Shown here: positions 14,952-24,350 of the stretch, in pieces | Position numbering within the stretch: the stretch's first letter is position 1 | Layout: every line of letters starts with the position of its first letter | Origin: Candidatus Gastranaerophilales bacterium | GTDB taxonomy: Bacteria; Cyanobacteriota; Vampirovibrionia; Gastranaerophilales; Gastranaerophilaceae | DNA: 64,000 nucleotides | Assembly (NCBI GenBank): GCA_944324855.1 | Contig: CALUXY010000004.1 | Location: 1-64,000, forward strand | Direction of reading: 5' to 3' | Translations under genes and position numbers: made by a program | Notes under the pieces: generated by a model | The model's database searches: none | Seen by the model: only the letters and a program-made list of their open reading frames with translations | What the model was told of the DNA's origin: nothing

Positions 14952-16442
14952 TTACACTCTTGCTGTTTGCTGCTCTTTTATTAATGTTTCCAATTCTTTA
15001 ACCATGACATCACGATAAATATCACAATTAAGTTCTGATTTAGCCTCAAAACGAAGAGTGAAAACCGGTTCGGTGTTGCTTTGTCTTACAAGAGCAAACC
15101 CGCCGTCAAAAACTATTCTCATCCCATCTAATGTAATTATATCTTTTATTTCATCGCCGAATGCATTTTTATTATTTTTTACAAAATTTTCAAACCCGGC
15201 AAGAACGGATTTTTTTAGTTCGTTCGGGCAAGGAAGTCTGAGTTCCGGAGAAGAATAAACCGCGCTAAACGGTGCCAGTAAATCTTCTATCGTAAAATCA
15301 GGGTTTTGAATTTTTTGTTTTGCAAGAATTTCAATAATTCTGCATCCTGCATATATTGCATCATCAAACCCGTAATAACGGTCTTTAAAGAATGTATGAC
15401 CGCTCATTTCGCCTGCCAAAACCGCTCCGGTTTCTTTCATTTTGCTTTTTATATAGCCGTGTCCTGTTTTGCACATAACAGCTTTTCCGCCGAGTTTATT
15501 AATTGTGTCAAATAAAACCTGCGAACACTTAACTTCTGATACTATAACTGGTGAAATATTTTTCTTTTTATACTGTTCTATAACATCTATTGCATAAATT
15601 AAAAGCAGTTTATCTCCGGTCAAGTGGTTTCCTTCAGAATCAACTATCCCTATTCTGTCGCTGTCACCGTCAAAAGCGATACCAATATCTGCTTTTTCTG
15701 CAATAACGGCTTTCTTTAAGTCTTCAAGGTTTTTAGGGTCGCTCGGGTTTGGATGGTGGTTAGGGAATCTGCCGTCAGGAGTTGAGAATAATTCTACAAC
15801 TTTGCATCCAAGTTCTCTGTATAATTGCGGTGCAACGATACCGCCTGTTGCATTGCCGCTGTCAACTACAACTTTAATATTCCCGTGAATAAGTCTTGAA
15901 AGATTTGAAAATTCACCTTTCATTTCCGTTATATAGTCGTGAATTAAATCGTATTCTTTTAATTGACCTTCTTGTACTGTTGGCGATTGTATTCTGTATT
16001 CAGCCTCAGTCAGAGCTTTAACATCTTTAATTTGTTCTTCGTTTAATGTTTGGTGTCCGTATGTCATCTTTAAACCGTTATATTGGCTCGGGTTGTGGCT
16101 TGCAGTTACAATCAATGCCCCGAGAATAGGTCTGTTGTTTGTTAAAAACTTTGGAACTCCTGCAGCTTCCGAGTAATATCCGATAGGAGTCGGCGCAAGT
16201 CCTAAATCAACAACATTTGCTCCGGTTGATAAAATTCCTTTTATAAGAGCTTCAGATAATGACGGAGAATGTGTTCTTGCATCACGGCAAACGGTTATCC
16301 AGATATTAGGATTTAATTCTCCTGATTGGTTTGAAACGTATTTAACAAAAGCCTTACCTGTATAGTAATAAAGTTCTTCTGTTATGTCTTCGTTATAAAT
16401 CCCTCTAATATCATTTTTGCCGAATGCACTTAAAGATAACAT
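14952..16442 (-). CDS. manB: Phosphomannomutase / phosphoglucomutase
   Basis: The 496-residue alpha-D-phosphohexomutase has the active-site serine S115 in TASHNPSQYNGLK, the metal-binding loop AFDGDSDRIG near residue 260, the sugar-binding GEMSGHTFFKDR near 345 and the C-terminal phosphate-binding SNTEPVFTLRFEA. It interconverts the 1- and 6-phosphates of mannose or glucose, feeding nucleotide-sugar synthesis such as that of the rfb genes at 29-32 kb. The first 15 residues (FGKNDIRGIY) match the family N-terminus, so the ATG at 16442 fits. Confidence 0.93.
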   Translation of the reverse strand: MLSLSAFGKNDIRGIYNEDITEELYYYTGKAFVKYVSNQSGELNPNIWITVCRDARTHSPSLSEALIKGILSTGANVVDLGLAPTPIGYYSEAAGVPKFLTNNRPILGALIVTASHNPSQYNGLKMTYGHQTLNEEQIKDVKALTEAEYRIQSPTVQEGQLKEYDLIHDYITEMKGEFSNLSRLIHGNIKVVVDSGNATGGIVAPQLYRELGCKVVELFSTPDGRFPNHHPNPSDPKNLEDLKKAVIAEKADIGIAFDGDSDRIGIVDSEGNHLTGDKLLLIYAIDVIEQYKKKNISPVIVSEVKCSQVLFDTINKLGGKAVMCKTGHGYIKSKMKETGAVLAGEMSGHTFFKDRYYGFDDAIYAGCRIIEILAKQKIQNPDFTIEDLLAPFSAVYSSPELRLPCPNELKKSVLAGFENFVKNNKNAFGDEIKDIITLDGMRIVFDGGFALVRQSNTEPVFTLRFEAKSELNCDIYRDVMVKELETLIKEQQTARV

Positions 16443-16496
16443 CTTAATCTCCTATATTTACCAACGTACTACTTTTAAGTATAATTTAGTATAAAT

Positions 16497-17378
16497 ATGG
16501 AGAAGTTTCAATCAAACATTAACAAAAATGATAAATTTGCGGCACTGATTTTTATACTGCCTGCCCTTTTAGGAACTTTGATTTTTATTGTGATACCTGT
16601 TATATTTTCATTTTCTTTGAGCTTTGTAAACTGGGATTTACTCTCTCCGATGAGTTTTGCGGGGCTTAATAACTATAAAGATGTTCTGACTGATTCATCT
16701 TTTTTGCAGGTTTTGTCAAACACATTTGTTTTTGCAATATCAACCTCCGTGTTTGCGGTAATTATACCTTTAATACTGGCATGTATTTTGAATACAAAAA
16801 TAAGAGGCAGCAATTTTTATAAAACTGCATATTTTCTGCCGTTTATTACACCGATGATTGTTATAGCTATTGTCTGGCAGTGGATTTTTGACCCGAATAT
16901 CGGGCTTTTGAATCAGTTGTTCCATCTTAATATTAAATGGCTTTACGATGTTCGTTTTGCAATGCCGGCATTGATTGCCGTATCTGTATGGAAATTAATC
17001 GGATACAATATGATAATATTTTTATCCGGCTTATCGGCAATAAACCAGGAGGTATTAGAGGCTGCAAAAATAGACGGTGCAAATGCATGGCAGACGTTTA
17101 AAAATGTGACAGTGCCGCTTTTGAGTCCGACAATATTTTTTGTGATTGTTATAACAACAATATCATCGTTTCAAGTTTTTGATTTAATTTATATTATGAC
17201 TGAAGGCGGGCCTGGTAACAGTACCATGGTTATGGTTTATTCTATATACAAATATGCTTTTGAGTTCTTTGATGTCGGAAAAGCCAGTGCAATAGCGTAT
17301 ATCCTCTTTGGGATTATATTTGTACTGGTTCTGTGTCAATGGAAATTGAGAAAAAAGATAGTTTATAATGAAGAGTAA
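16497..17378 (+). CDS. ABC transporter permease, MalF/UgpA type (orphan)
   Basis: The 293-residue protein has six predicted membrane helices and the EAA loop EAAKIDGANAWQTFKNVTVP that contacts the ATPase. It belongs to the carbohydrate-uptake permeases. In nearly all systems the gene is followed by a MalG-type partner and accompanied by a binding protein; none is present here. A start codon overlapping its stop opens only a 36-codon frame (17368-17478). The neighbours are phosphomannomutase and ribosomal protein L19, so the operon looks dismantled, or the partners are elsewhere. TATAAT lies 11 bases before the ATG. Confidence 0.88.
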   Translation: MEKFQSNINKNDKFAALIFILPALLGTLIFIVIPVIFSFSLSFVNWDLLSPMSFAGLNNYKDVLTDSSFLQVLSNTFVFAISTSVFAVIIPLILACILNTKIRGSNFYKTAYFLPFITPMIVIAIVWQWIFDPNIGLLNQLFHLNIKWLYDVRFAMPALIAVSVWKLIGYNMIIFLSGLSAINQEVLEAAKIDGANAWQTFKNVTVPLLSPTIFFVIVITTISSFQVFDLIYIMTEGGPGNSTMVMVYSIYKYAFEFFDVGKASAIAYILFGIIFVLVLCQWKLRKKIVYNEE

Positions 17379-17478
17379 ACGTAATTGTACTATACAAAAC
17401 TTAAACAACTACTTGAAATTGTTTTATCTTTTGTATACGATTGAAAAGAGCGGTGTGGACTCGCTAATTTTGTACTAG
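17368..17478 (+). pseudogene. Short frame overlapping the permease stop, possible remnant of a MalG-type partner
   Basis: An ATG overlaps the stop of the permease gene by 11 bases, the coupling seen between malF- and malG-type genes. The frame starts MKSKRNCTIQNLNNYLKLFY and stops after 36 codons. MKSK-type N-termini are usual for MalG-like proteins, but nothing later in the frame resembles one. It could be a remnant left by deletion or a chance overlap. Confidence 0.2.
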
Positions 17479-17505
17479 ATTATGTAAATATAAGGAATAG
17501 CAACA

Positions 17506-17859
17506 ATGAATCCTATTATTAAAAACTTAGAAGAACAATATAAAAAGAGTGATATTCCTGCTATAAATCCTGGTGATACAGTAAAAGTATTTGTAAGAAT
17601 TGTAGAAGGAAACAAAGAAAGAATTCAGGCTTTCGAAGGAACTGTTATTAAAGAACACGGTTCAGGTCTTAACAAAACTATTACAGTTAGAAAAGTATTC
17701 CAAGGTATTGGTGTAGAAAGAGTATTCTTACTTCACTCTCCAAGAATTGATAAAATTACTGTTCTAAGACGCGGTGATGTTAGACGTTCTAAATTATACT
17801 ACTTAAGAGAACGTTCAGGTAAAGCTACACGTATCAGAGAAAAAATTGAAAAAAGATAA
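17506..17859 (+). CDS. rplS: 50S ribosomal protein L19
   Basis: The 117-residue protein is a full-length L19: [19 protein letters not shown], then [20 protein letters not shown], and a C-terminal [18 protein letters not shown]19 lies at the 30S-50S interface. AAGGAA about 8 bases before the ATG is the ribosome site. The rbgA-type GTPase gene overlaps its last 14 bases, which couples a ribosomal protein to a large-subunit assembly factor. The usual rpsP-rimM-trmD genes are not upstream. Confidence 0.98.
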   Translation: MNPIIKNLEEQYKKSDIPAINPGDTVKVFVRIVEGNKERIQAFEGTVIKEHGSGLNKTITVRKVFQGIGVERVFLLHSPRIDKITVLRRGDVRRSKLYYLRERSGKATRIREKIEKR

Positions 17860-18697
17860 GTTACATATTCATTGGTATCCGGGGCATATTGCAAAAGCTG
17901 AAAAAGCCCTCAAAGAGAAATTAAATCTCGTTGATGTTGTGATAGAAGTTTTAGATGCTCGATTGCCAATAAGTAGCAGTTATAATGACATAAAGAAGCT
18001 TTTGGGTGACAAACCAAGGCTTCTTTTGTTAAATAAATCAGATCTTGTCGATAAAGAAGAATTAAAATTCTGGATAAAACATATTGAAAATGAAACAAAA
18101 TGCCCAGTTCTCTCTGTTGACACAAAGTCTTTTAAATTTGTATCTCAAATAGAAAAAATAGTACAAAAATTAAGCGAACCGCGTATTCAAGCAATTATGG
18201 CAAAAGGTTTGCTGAGGCGTCCGGCTCGTGTTGTTGTTGTTGGTTTGCCGAATGTCGGAAAATCAAGTATCATTAACAAACTAACACGTTCATCCAAAAC
18301 AAAAGTAGGCGCAAAAGCAGGTGTAACCCGTCAGCAGCAGTGGGTTAGAATTAATCCCAATATTGACCTGCTAGATACTCCGGGGATTATTCCAATGAAA
18401 CAGGATGATCAGGTGCGCGCGAAAAAACTTGCGTTTGTAAATTCCGTCTCAGAAAATGCATACTCCTCCGAAATAATTGCCAAAGAACTTTTGGAAATCG
18501 TATCAGGTACAGAAAAATACTCACAAAGTTTTAAGGAATATTATAAAACAGACGAATTAACACTTGAATCTATTGCACAAAAAAGAAACTGGCTTAAAAA
18601 CTCCGCAGAACCTGATACCGAAAGATGTTCTCAATATATTCTGAAAGATTTTCGTGACGGGAAAATTGGCAAATTTATTCTTGATAGTATAGATTAG
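17846..18697 (+). CDS. rbgA: Ribosome biogenesis GTPase (YlqF/RbgA)
   Basis: The 283-residue protein is a circularly permuted GTPase. The order of motifs is G4 (NKSD near 55-62), G1 ([12 protein letters not shown] near 130), G2 region (GAKAGVTR) and G3 (DTPG). A C-terminal helical domain follows. RbgA assists late 50S assembly around proteins L16 and L6 region and is GTP-dependent. It overlaps rplS by 14 bases, which supports the ribosomal role. The cysteine-free N-terminus ([12 protein letters not shown]) is typical. Confidence 0.93.
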   Translation: MKKDKLHIHWYPGHIAKAEKALKEKLNLVDVVIEVLDARLPISSSYNDIKKLLGDKPRLLLLNKSDLVDKEELKFWIKHIENETKCPVLSVDTKSFKFVSQIEKIVQKLSEPRIQAIMAKGLLRRPARVVVVGLPNVGKSSIINKLTRSSKTKVGAKAGVTRQQQWVRINPNIDLLDTPGIIPMKQDDQVRAKKLAFVNSVSENAYSSEIIAKELLEIVSGTEKYSQSFKEYYKTDELTLESIAQKRNWLKNSAEPDTERCSQYILKDFRDGKIGKFILDSID

Positions 18698-18725
18698 TTA
18701 TAGAAAGTTATATTATTCAAATAAC

Positions 18726-18765
18726 AAAAGAGAGGATGATAAAAAATCATCCTCTCTTTTAAATA
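18726..18765. terminator. Bidirectional terminator between rbgA and rpmB
   Basis: A 15-bp perfect stem (AAAAGAGAGGATGAT / ATCATCCTCTCTTTT) with a 5-base A loop lies between the convergent rbgA and rpmB genes. The A/T ends provide T runs on both strands. Confidence 0.9.
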
Positions 18766-18774
18766 AGTTTTTAA

Positions 18775-18966
18775 TTAAACAGCTTTTTGAACTTTTCCGG
18801 CTTTTAAGCAAGATGTACAAACTGTCATCTTTTTAGTTCCGCCGTTTGTAGCAACCTTAACTGTTTGCAAGTTAGGAGTTTGACGGTGAACAATTTGCTT
18901 ATGAGAAAATGTTAATTTTGCTGCTTTAAGTGGAGTTTTTCCACAAATTTCACATTGTTTTGACAT
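18775..18966 (-). CDS. rpmB: 50S ribosomal protein L28
   Basis: The 63-residue protein matches L28 (KQCEICGKTPLKAAKLTFSH, then QTVKVATNGGTKKMTVCTSC). It retains two C-x2-C pairs (C5-x2-C8 and C52-x2-C55), so it is the zinc-binding form. The gene is monocistronic and faces rbgA, with a bidirectional terminator between. The RBS AAGGAAG lies upstream on the minus strand. Confidence 0.97.
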   Translation of the reverse strand: MSKQCEICGKTPLKAAKLTFSHKQIVHRQTPNLQTVKVATNGGTKKMTVCTSCLKAGKVQKAV

Positions 18967-19055
18967 AATAAATCTTCCTTATTTCCTAGTGTATTACTAA
19001 AATACCCTAAAGATATCTATTTTACAAGTGTTTTTAGAAGTTTTGTTAAAAATAA

Positions 19056-20141
19056 TTAATTTTCAACATATTCTTTTAAACGTTTGCTGCGGTTTGGATG
19101 ACGTAATTTTCTTAAAGCTTTAGCTTCAATCTGTCTGATACGTTCTCTTGTAACTCCGAATAGTTGTCCGACTTCTTCTAAAGTTCTTTGACGGCCATCG
19201 TCCATACCGAAACGTAATCTTAGAACGTCACGTTCACGAGGAGAAAGGGTGCAGAGAACTTCTGCCAAATCTTCTCTTAATAATTCGGAGGCAACGGTCT
19301 TAATAGGTGCATCAGCTTCTTTATCTTCAATAAAATCACCTAATCGGGAATCTTCTTCTTTACCGATTGGAGTTTCAAGAGATAAAGGTTCTTGCGCGAT
19401 TTTAACAATTTCTCTAAGTTTAGAAATTGAAACTCCCATTTCTGTTGCTAATTCTTCTTCGGTTGGCTTTCTGGAAAGTTCTTGTGCTAATCTTCTTGTA
19501 ACTTTCTTTAGTTTATTGATTGTTTCAACCATGTGAACAGGAATACGAATAGTTCTTGCTTGATCTGCAATAGCTCTTGTAATAGCCTGTCTAATCCACC
19601 AGGTTGCATAGGTTGAGAATTTGAACCCTCTTTCGTGGTCGAATTTTTCAGCGGCACGAATAAGTCCCAAGTTTCCTTCTTGAATAAGGTCTAAGAATAA
19701 CATACCGCGGCCTACGTATTTTTTAGCAATACTTACAACAAGTCTTAAGTTTGCTTGAACCAATTTTCTTTTTGCAATAGCACCCGGAGTACCGCCCTGG
19801 ATAATCTTGCGTGCCAATTCAATTTCTTCGTTAGTTGTTAAAAGTTTAATTCTTCCGATTTCTCTTAAATATAATCTGACAGGATCTTCAACTGCAACAC
19901 CTTTTGGTACTTCAAGAGATGATTCTGATTCTACAATTGATGAGTCATCAGACATATAAATATCGGATGATTTATGTTCCATTTTGGTAGTTATAATATC
20001 TTCAATATTGTCAGTTGCAATATCTTCAGTCATAAATCCTGCATCAAGATCTTTGTCTGTTTCAAAATCTAAAACATCAAGATTATCTTCAGGGTCTACT
20101 ACACTAACAATTGATGAATTTGGTTCTCTTTTTTGGTTCAT
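19056..20141 (-). CDS. rpoD: Primary RNA polymerase sigma factor (RpoD/SigA)
   Basis: The 361-residue protein has an acidic, variable N-terminal 80 residues in place of a long region 1.1, then regions 1.2 ([17 protein letters not shown]), 2 ([20 protein letters not shown], then [14 protein letters not shown]), 3 and 4 (the [21 protein letters not shown]). It directs RNA polymerase to housekeeping promoters, consistent with TTGACA/TATAAT-type sequences in this window. Its ATG overlaps the dnaG stop by 4 bases, keeping the ancestral primase-sigma pairing. Confidence 0.96.
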   Translation of the reverse strand: MNQKREPNSSIVSVVDPEDNLDVLDFETDKDLDAGFMTEDIATDNIEDIITTKMEHKSSDIYMSDDSSIVESESSLEVPKGVAVEDPVRLYLREIGRIKLLTTNEEIELARKIIQGGTPGAIAKRKLVQANLRLVVSIAKKYVGRGMLFLDLIQEGNLGLIRAAEKFDHERGFKFSTYATWWIRQAITRAIADQARTIRIPVHMVETINKLKKVTRRLAQELSRKPTEEELATEMGVSISKLREIVKIAQEPLSLETPIGKEEDSRLGDFIEDKEADAPIKTVASELLREDLAEVLCTLSPRERDVLRLRFGMDDGRQRTLEEVGQLFGVTRERIRQIEAKALRKLRHPNRSKRLKEYVEN

Positions 20142-22018
20142 TTATTATCTCCAGTCCTTAACTTAATTTTATCTCTAAGTTGCATTTGTAATTTTAACGC
20201 TTCTACATCATCATCATTTACTGAGGTGTACAACTTTTTCATTTCTTCTGCAGATTCCGCATCTTTAATTTGTTTAATCTTTTTGACTATTTCTTGAATG
20301 GTTTTTTCTAAACCTTCCGCCGGTAAACCTTTGTATGCTTCTGCGAGATATATTAAATCAGTTATTATTTTACTTGTTTCTTCGTCCTCAATAAACTCTG
20401 TATATAATTGTTCAACTAATTCCCTGACATTATTTACGATACATAAAAATTTGTCAATTGTAGTTTTTACAATTATTAACTTTTCATCCGAGAATACGTC
20501 GGGGGGCACCATTTCACTTATTTGTTTAAGCGAGAAGGGGTTTCCGTCTATAAGAAAAACGCTCAATAAATTTTTTTGTGCATTTATACTTATTTGTGAA
20601 GATTTTGTTACATTTGTCTGTACAACTGTTGGTATAACAGGTATAGAATCTTCTACGGCAAATTTTTTCAATTCTTTGAATAAAATTGATTCACTTACGT
20701 CAAGTGTACTAGATACAATTTTTACGTACTCTCCCTGTATAACTTTGTTATTTATTTCCGCCAAAATCGGTAAAACTTCGCCAACAAGGTGTGATTTTTC
20801 CTGCGGAGTTTTCATGCCATGCTTTTGTTTAAGTATTGTGTTTAATTGAAAATCCAATAATAACGGAGCATTCTTAATGTATTTTTTGTATTCTTCTGCT
20901 CCGACTGAACGGATGAATTCGTCCGGATCTTTTCCTTCCGGCGGAGATATTACTCTGATTTCACAAGAGTATTTATCATCACTTGTTTCAAGGTGGCTTT
21001 CGTCAAATTGTTTTATGTTCCCTAAAGATTTAAATGTTTCTTTTATGATTTCACCGCCTCTGTTAGTTGCTTTAACGCCTGCGGAATCTGTATCAAAAGA
21101 TAAATAAATTCTTCTTGATTTGGTATATCTGGACAAAAGTTTGACATGCTCTGATGTAAATGCTGTTCCGCAAGAGGCAACACAGTTTTTGATTCCGTGT
21201 GCTTGAGTTGATATTACATCAAAATAACCTTCCATAATAATAACTGCATCTTCTTCCTGTATGGTATCTTTTGCAGTATACAGACCGTATAAAAGTTTAC
21301 TTTTATTATATATAAGTGAATCTGACGAATTCAGATATTTAGGATTTTGTCCCTCATCAACCGCACGGGCTCCGAAGGCTACGTACTCTCCGTTTTCGTT
21401 TTGAATAGGTATAATTATTCTGTTCCTAAACCTGTCTATCCAGCCGCCTTTGTTGCTTTTCAGGATAAGCCCCGCTTTTTCCAATACTTCATCAGAAAAT
21501 TTCGTTTTTAAACTATCATACAAATCGTGGTAATGATTCGGCGCCCAGCCGAGTGAAAATGTTTTTATAATATTTTCATCAATATCACGGGATGATAAAT
21601 ATCTCATTGCTTTTGATGCATCTTCATCCGTTTTTAATTTTTCCTGATAGAATTTTGCAGCTTCTTTGCAGGCTTTTTTCATGTCATCTTTAAGAGTTTT
21701 TGCTTCCGGATTAGAGTGATAATTTTTAGGCATTTCAATGCCAAATTGTTCCGCAAGTTCTGCAATAACTTCTTTAAATTCTTTGTTCTCTGTTTTTACA
21801 ATAAATGTCAGAGCATCACCGCCTGCGCCGCAGCTGAAACATTTATATATTCCTTTGGACGGACTGACACTTAATGAAGGTTTTTTATCGTTATGAAACG
21901 GGCATAATCCCCAATAGTTTGCTCCTGATTTTTTCAGGACGACTTTTTTTGAGATTACATCAACGATATCCAACCTATCCTTAATCTGTGATATTACTTC
22001 TTCATAAGAATTTGCCAT
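20138..22018 (-). CDS. dnaG: DNA primase
   Basis: The protein has the N-terminal zinc finger (CPFHNDKK...CFSCGAGG), the RNA polymerase domain with the TOPRIM motif ([10 protein letters not shown], then [10 protein letters not shown]) and a C-terminal helicase-binding domain. Primase lays down RNA primers for replication. The frame is open to 22063, but ATG 22018 ([11 protein letters not shown]) fits the family N-terminus better and gives 626 residues. No strong ribosome site is seen at either. It is translationally coupled to rpoD (4-base overlap). Confidence 0.95.
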   Translation of the reverse strand: MANSYEEVISQIKDRLDIVDVISKKVVLKKSGANYWGLCPFHNDKKPSLSVSPSKGIYKCFSCGAGGDALTFIVKTENKEFKEVIAELAEQFGIEMPKNYHSNPEAKTLKDDMKKACKEAAKFYQEKLKTDEDASKAMRYLSSRDIDENIIKTFSLGWAPNHYHDLYDSLKTKFSDEVLEKAGLILKSNKGGWIDRFRNRIIIPIQNENGEYVAFGARAVDEGQNPKYLNSSDSLIYNKSKLLYGLYTAKDTIQEEDAVIIMEGYFDVISTQAHGIKNCVASCGTAFTSEHVKLLSRYTKSRRIYLSFDTDSAGVKATNRGGEIIKETFKSLGNIKQFDESHLETSDDKYSCEIRVISPPEGKDPDEFIRSVGAEEYKKYIKNAPLLLDFQLNTILKQKHGMKTPQEKSHLVGEVLPILAEINNKVIQGEYVKIVSSTLDVSESILFKELKKFAVEDSIPVIPTVVQTNVTKSSQISINAQKNLLSVFLIDGNPFSLKQISEMVPPDVFSDEKLIIVKTTIDKFLCIVNNVRELVEQLYTEFIEDEETSKIITDLIYLAEAYKGLPAEGLEKTIQEIVKKIKQIKDAESAEEMKKLYTSVNDDDVEALKLQMQLRDKIKLRTGDNK

Positions 22019-22101
22019 ATTAATATGGTAACACCAACAAAATTTAAGGTAAAATTTTTTCATCCTGCCGGTTGATAATTTAAAGTTTTAAATATAAAAA
22101 A

Positions 22102-22136
22102 TAACTGCAAAAGTTATTGATAAACCTTTGCAGTTA
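22102..22136 (-). terminator. Terminator downstream of the SIMPL-domain gene
   Basis: The arms TAACTGCAAAAG and CTTTGCAGTTA pair. On the minus strand the stem is followed by TTTTTTAT, consistent with termination of the SIMPL-domain gene read leftwards. Confidence 0.75.
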
Positions 22137-22168
22137 ATAAGTAAATAAAGATAAATAGTGTTAATAAA

Positions 22169-22906
22169 TTATTTTACATAAAATTCTGCATCAACAGATG
22201 CGTTTAATTGAACTTTACCTGCTTCAATCGGTGTAGCAGCTGTGCTGTTTGCTGCAGCAGAATCTAATGCGGCAGCTTTGTATAATCTTACACCGTTTGC
22301 ACCTTGTTGATAAACATTAACTCTTAAAGATTTAATACCGGCAACTTTTTGGTTTAGTGCTGCGGCTGTTGTTTTGGCTTGATTTTTAGCTTTGGCTAAC
22401 GCTGCATTTGTAATTTCTGCAGCATACTGGTCTTGGTTTTCTAATGTCATAGATACACCGCTTACATTTGATACATTGTTTTTAATTGCTGTATCAATTA
22501 GTTTGGAAACCATTGATGTATCAGACGTTTTTACAACTATAGAATTTATAGCTGTGTAATTTTTAATTGTTTTGTCATCAGAATTTTTATTATATTTATA
22601 GTTTGGTCTTAAATTATAATTTCTTGTTTGGATGTCAGACTTTTTGTCGGATGATAATTCTTGTTTAAGTGCTGCTATTACTTTAGATGTTATTTGGCTG
22701 TTTCTTTCTGCAGCTCTTTTGGAATCAACGTCAGTTGTTTCTACCGCAAAAGTTATATTTGCAGTATTTGGTGCAATCTCTCTAGACTCAGTTGCATTAA
22801 CAGAAATATAACCCATATTTTTTTGTACAACGGTCATTGCAGATGTCGAAATACAAGGTGTTGCAGCTAGTGCAAGTGCTAACATAATTAATAATTTTTT
22901 CATCAT
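22169..22906 (-). CDS. SIMPL (DUF541) domain protein, exported
   Basis: The 245-residue protein has a Sec signal peptide (KKLLIMLALALAA, cleavage near residue 23-28) and a DUF541/SIMPL domain: GYISVNATESREIAPNTANI at its start, a repeated strand-helix core and the C-terminal VQLNASVDAEFYV strand. SIMPL proteins are periplasmic or surface proteins of unknown mechanism, some induced by stress. A terminator follows. An AGGAGA ribosome site precedes the ATG. No partner gene is adjacent. Confidence 0.88.
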   Translation of the reverse strand: MMKKLLIMLALALAATPCISTSAMTVVQKNMGYISVNATESREIAPNTANITFAVETTDVDSKRAAERNSQITSKVIAALKQELSSDKKSDIQTRNYNLRPNYKYNKNSDDKTIKNYTAINSIVVKTSDTSMVSKLIDTAIKNNVSNVSGVSMTLENQDQYAAEITNAALAKAKNQAKTTAAALNQKVAGIKSLRVNVYQQGANGVRLYKAAALDSAAANSTAATPIEAGKVQLNASVDAEFYVK

Positions 22907-23081
22907 ACTCTCCTAATTATTCTATTCGACAATATTATCAAATGAATCTTATAAAAAATCAAGCTGCAAAAATCTATAGCCGTTTATTATTCTTTTGTCG
23001 AATGTAAATTTTTGTATCTTTTAATGAAAACTATTTGAAAATGAGTTATAATAAGTGTGTTGATGATTTAAAGGATTGTGT

Positions 23082-24221
23082 GTGTATAATTTGTTGGTCT
23101 CAGCAAGATATCCTGTATGGAATCCAACATCTGTAGATTACAGATGCAGCCCCAAACCCCTTAGATTGCAGCAGGACACATTTATTAAATCTTCGCCTGT
23201 CAGTTTTAAGTCGGCGACATCTAATAGTGCGCCTTTAAAAACATTAAGAGGGTTAATTGATCCATATAGCGGTATTACTATGCTTGCCAAAGATGAATTA
23301 AATGCGGCTGAAAGTATTCTGAGTAAATGTTATGATGCAAAATCAGCGGTAAAAGTTTTGTCAAGGTATGCTGCCAACAACAATCTTCTGCCTACAGAAA
23401 AGAAAATGTTTTATATTTTTAAGAATTATGCAAAGAAAAATCCAAATGGAACATTTGTTGATTGTTTAAATGGGTTGCGGTCGGAAGCAAGAAAAAAACT
23501 AATGCTGGAAGAATTTGATGTCCTCGATTCGGTTGATGACTTATCAAGAAATATGAATACAGACTTGGCACTTGCTGTAAGACACAAAACCACAAAATGC
23601 AGGGATATTATTCTGCAGGATAATCCGGAAAATCCTTTTAAGAGAAAAACTCTATTAAACTCTCTTGAAGAAATTCCGCATAAACCATCCGAAAATAAAC
23701 TTATAGAAGATTTGAAACAAAGAATTGAATATTTGCCTACTTCCGGTACAAGTGTGAATGCTTTTATTGTTAAATATACAAACCCAAACGATAAAAGAAA
23801 ACATACAGAAATTGCCAAACGTCTTTTGCGCCCTTCGGTACAATCGGCAGAACATATTCACCCTGATTCTTTAGGAGGTGCAAATTCTCTGGGTAATTTT
23901 ATACTGACATCAGCCGGCAGAAATTCAGAAAGAGGGAATATGTCCTTGGAAGAATTTATTAAAAAATATCCTGATATCCCAAAATATACTCAAATGCATG
24001 CGGAACAGATATTTGATAATATTCATAAAGGAAAGCTTAAAGGGCATGAGGATTACCCGTATCTGTTGAAAGAGTCATTGTATAATGAATCAAAGGGGTT
24101 GATTAATATTAATACGTATTCTTATAAATATTCACGAGAAAAAGCCCAAAAAATGGTAGATTCGTATAATAATAAAAATATTAAAACAAATTTATCTGTA
24201 AATAAATCCTGTCAATACTGA
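23082..24221 (+). CDS. Hypothetical protein with C-terminal HNH-like region
   Basis: The protein, about 379 residues, has no recognised full-length match. A candidate HNH-type nuclease segment lies near residues 259-285: AEHIHPDSLGGANSLGNF followed by AGRNSERGNM, with the H, N and R residues spaced as in HNH enzymes. DPYSGITML near residue 63 could be the matching N-terminal knuckle, with cysteines lost. The middle is helical and charged. GTG 23082 is chosen because AAAGGA lies 6 bases before it; a TTG 6 bases earlier is possible. Near the N-terminus is SSPVSFKSATSN, resembling the recurring F-K-x motif of the window. Confidence 0.7.
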   Translation: MYNLLVSARYPVWNPTSVDYRCSPKPLRLQQDTFIKSSPVSFKSATSNSAPLKTLRGLIDPYSGITMLAKDELNAAESILSKCYDAKSAVKVLSRYAANNNLLPTEKKMFYIFKNYAKKNPNGTFVDCLNGLRSEARKKLMLEEFDVLDSVDDLSRNMNTDLALAVRHKTTKCRDIILQDNPENPFKRKTLLNSLEEIPHKPSENKLIEDLKQRIEYLPTSGTSVNAFIVKYTNPNDKRKHTEIAKRLLRPSVQSAEHIHPDSLGGANSLGNFILTSAGRNSERGNMSLEEFIKKYPDIPKYTQMHAEQIFDNIHKGKLKGHEDYPYLLKESLYNESKGLININTYSYKYSREKAQKMVDSYNNKNIKTNLSVNKSCQY

Positions 24222-24305
24222 ATTTTAACCCCTATTTGTAACGAAATGTAACAAAAGAGAGTAAAAAATTAAAGATTTAAAAAAGTGATGCCGTAATAGT
24301 TGGTA

Positions 24306-24323
24306 TACGGATGGGGATCCGTA
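24306..24323 (+). promoter_or_regulatory. Hairpin in the leader of the MGLAASQ-type gene
   Basis: TACGGAT and ATCCGTA form a 7-bp perfect stem around a GGGG loop, 28 bases upstream of the ATG at 24351 and 13 bases upstream of its AAGGAG ribosome site. It may stabilise the message or respond to a factor; no known riboswitch was recognised. Confidence 0.5.
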
Positions 24324-24350
24324 GGAACAATTAGGAAAAGGAGTAACATT

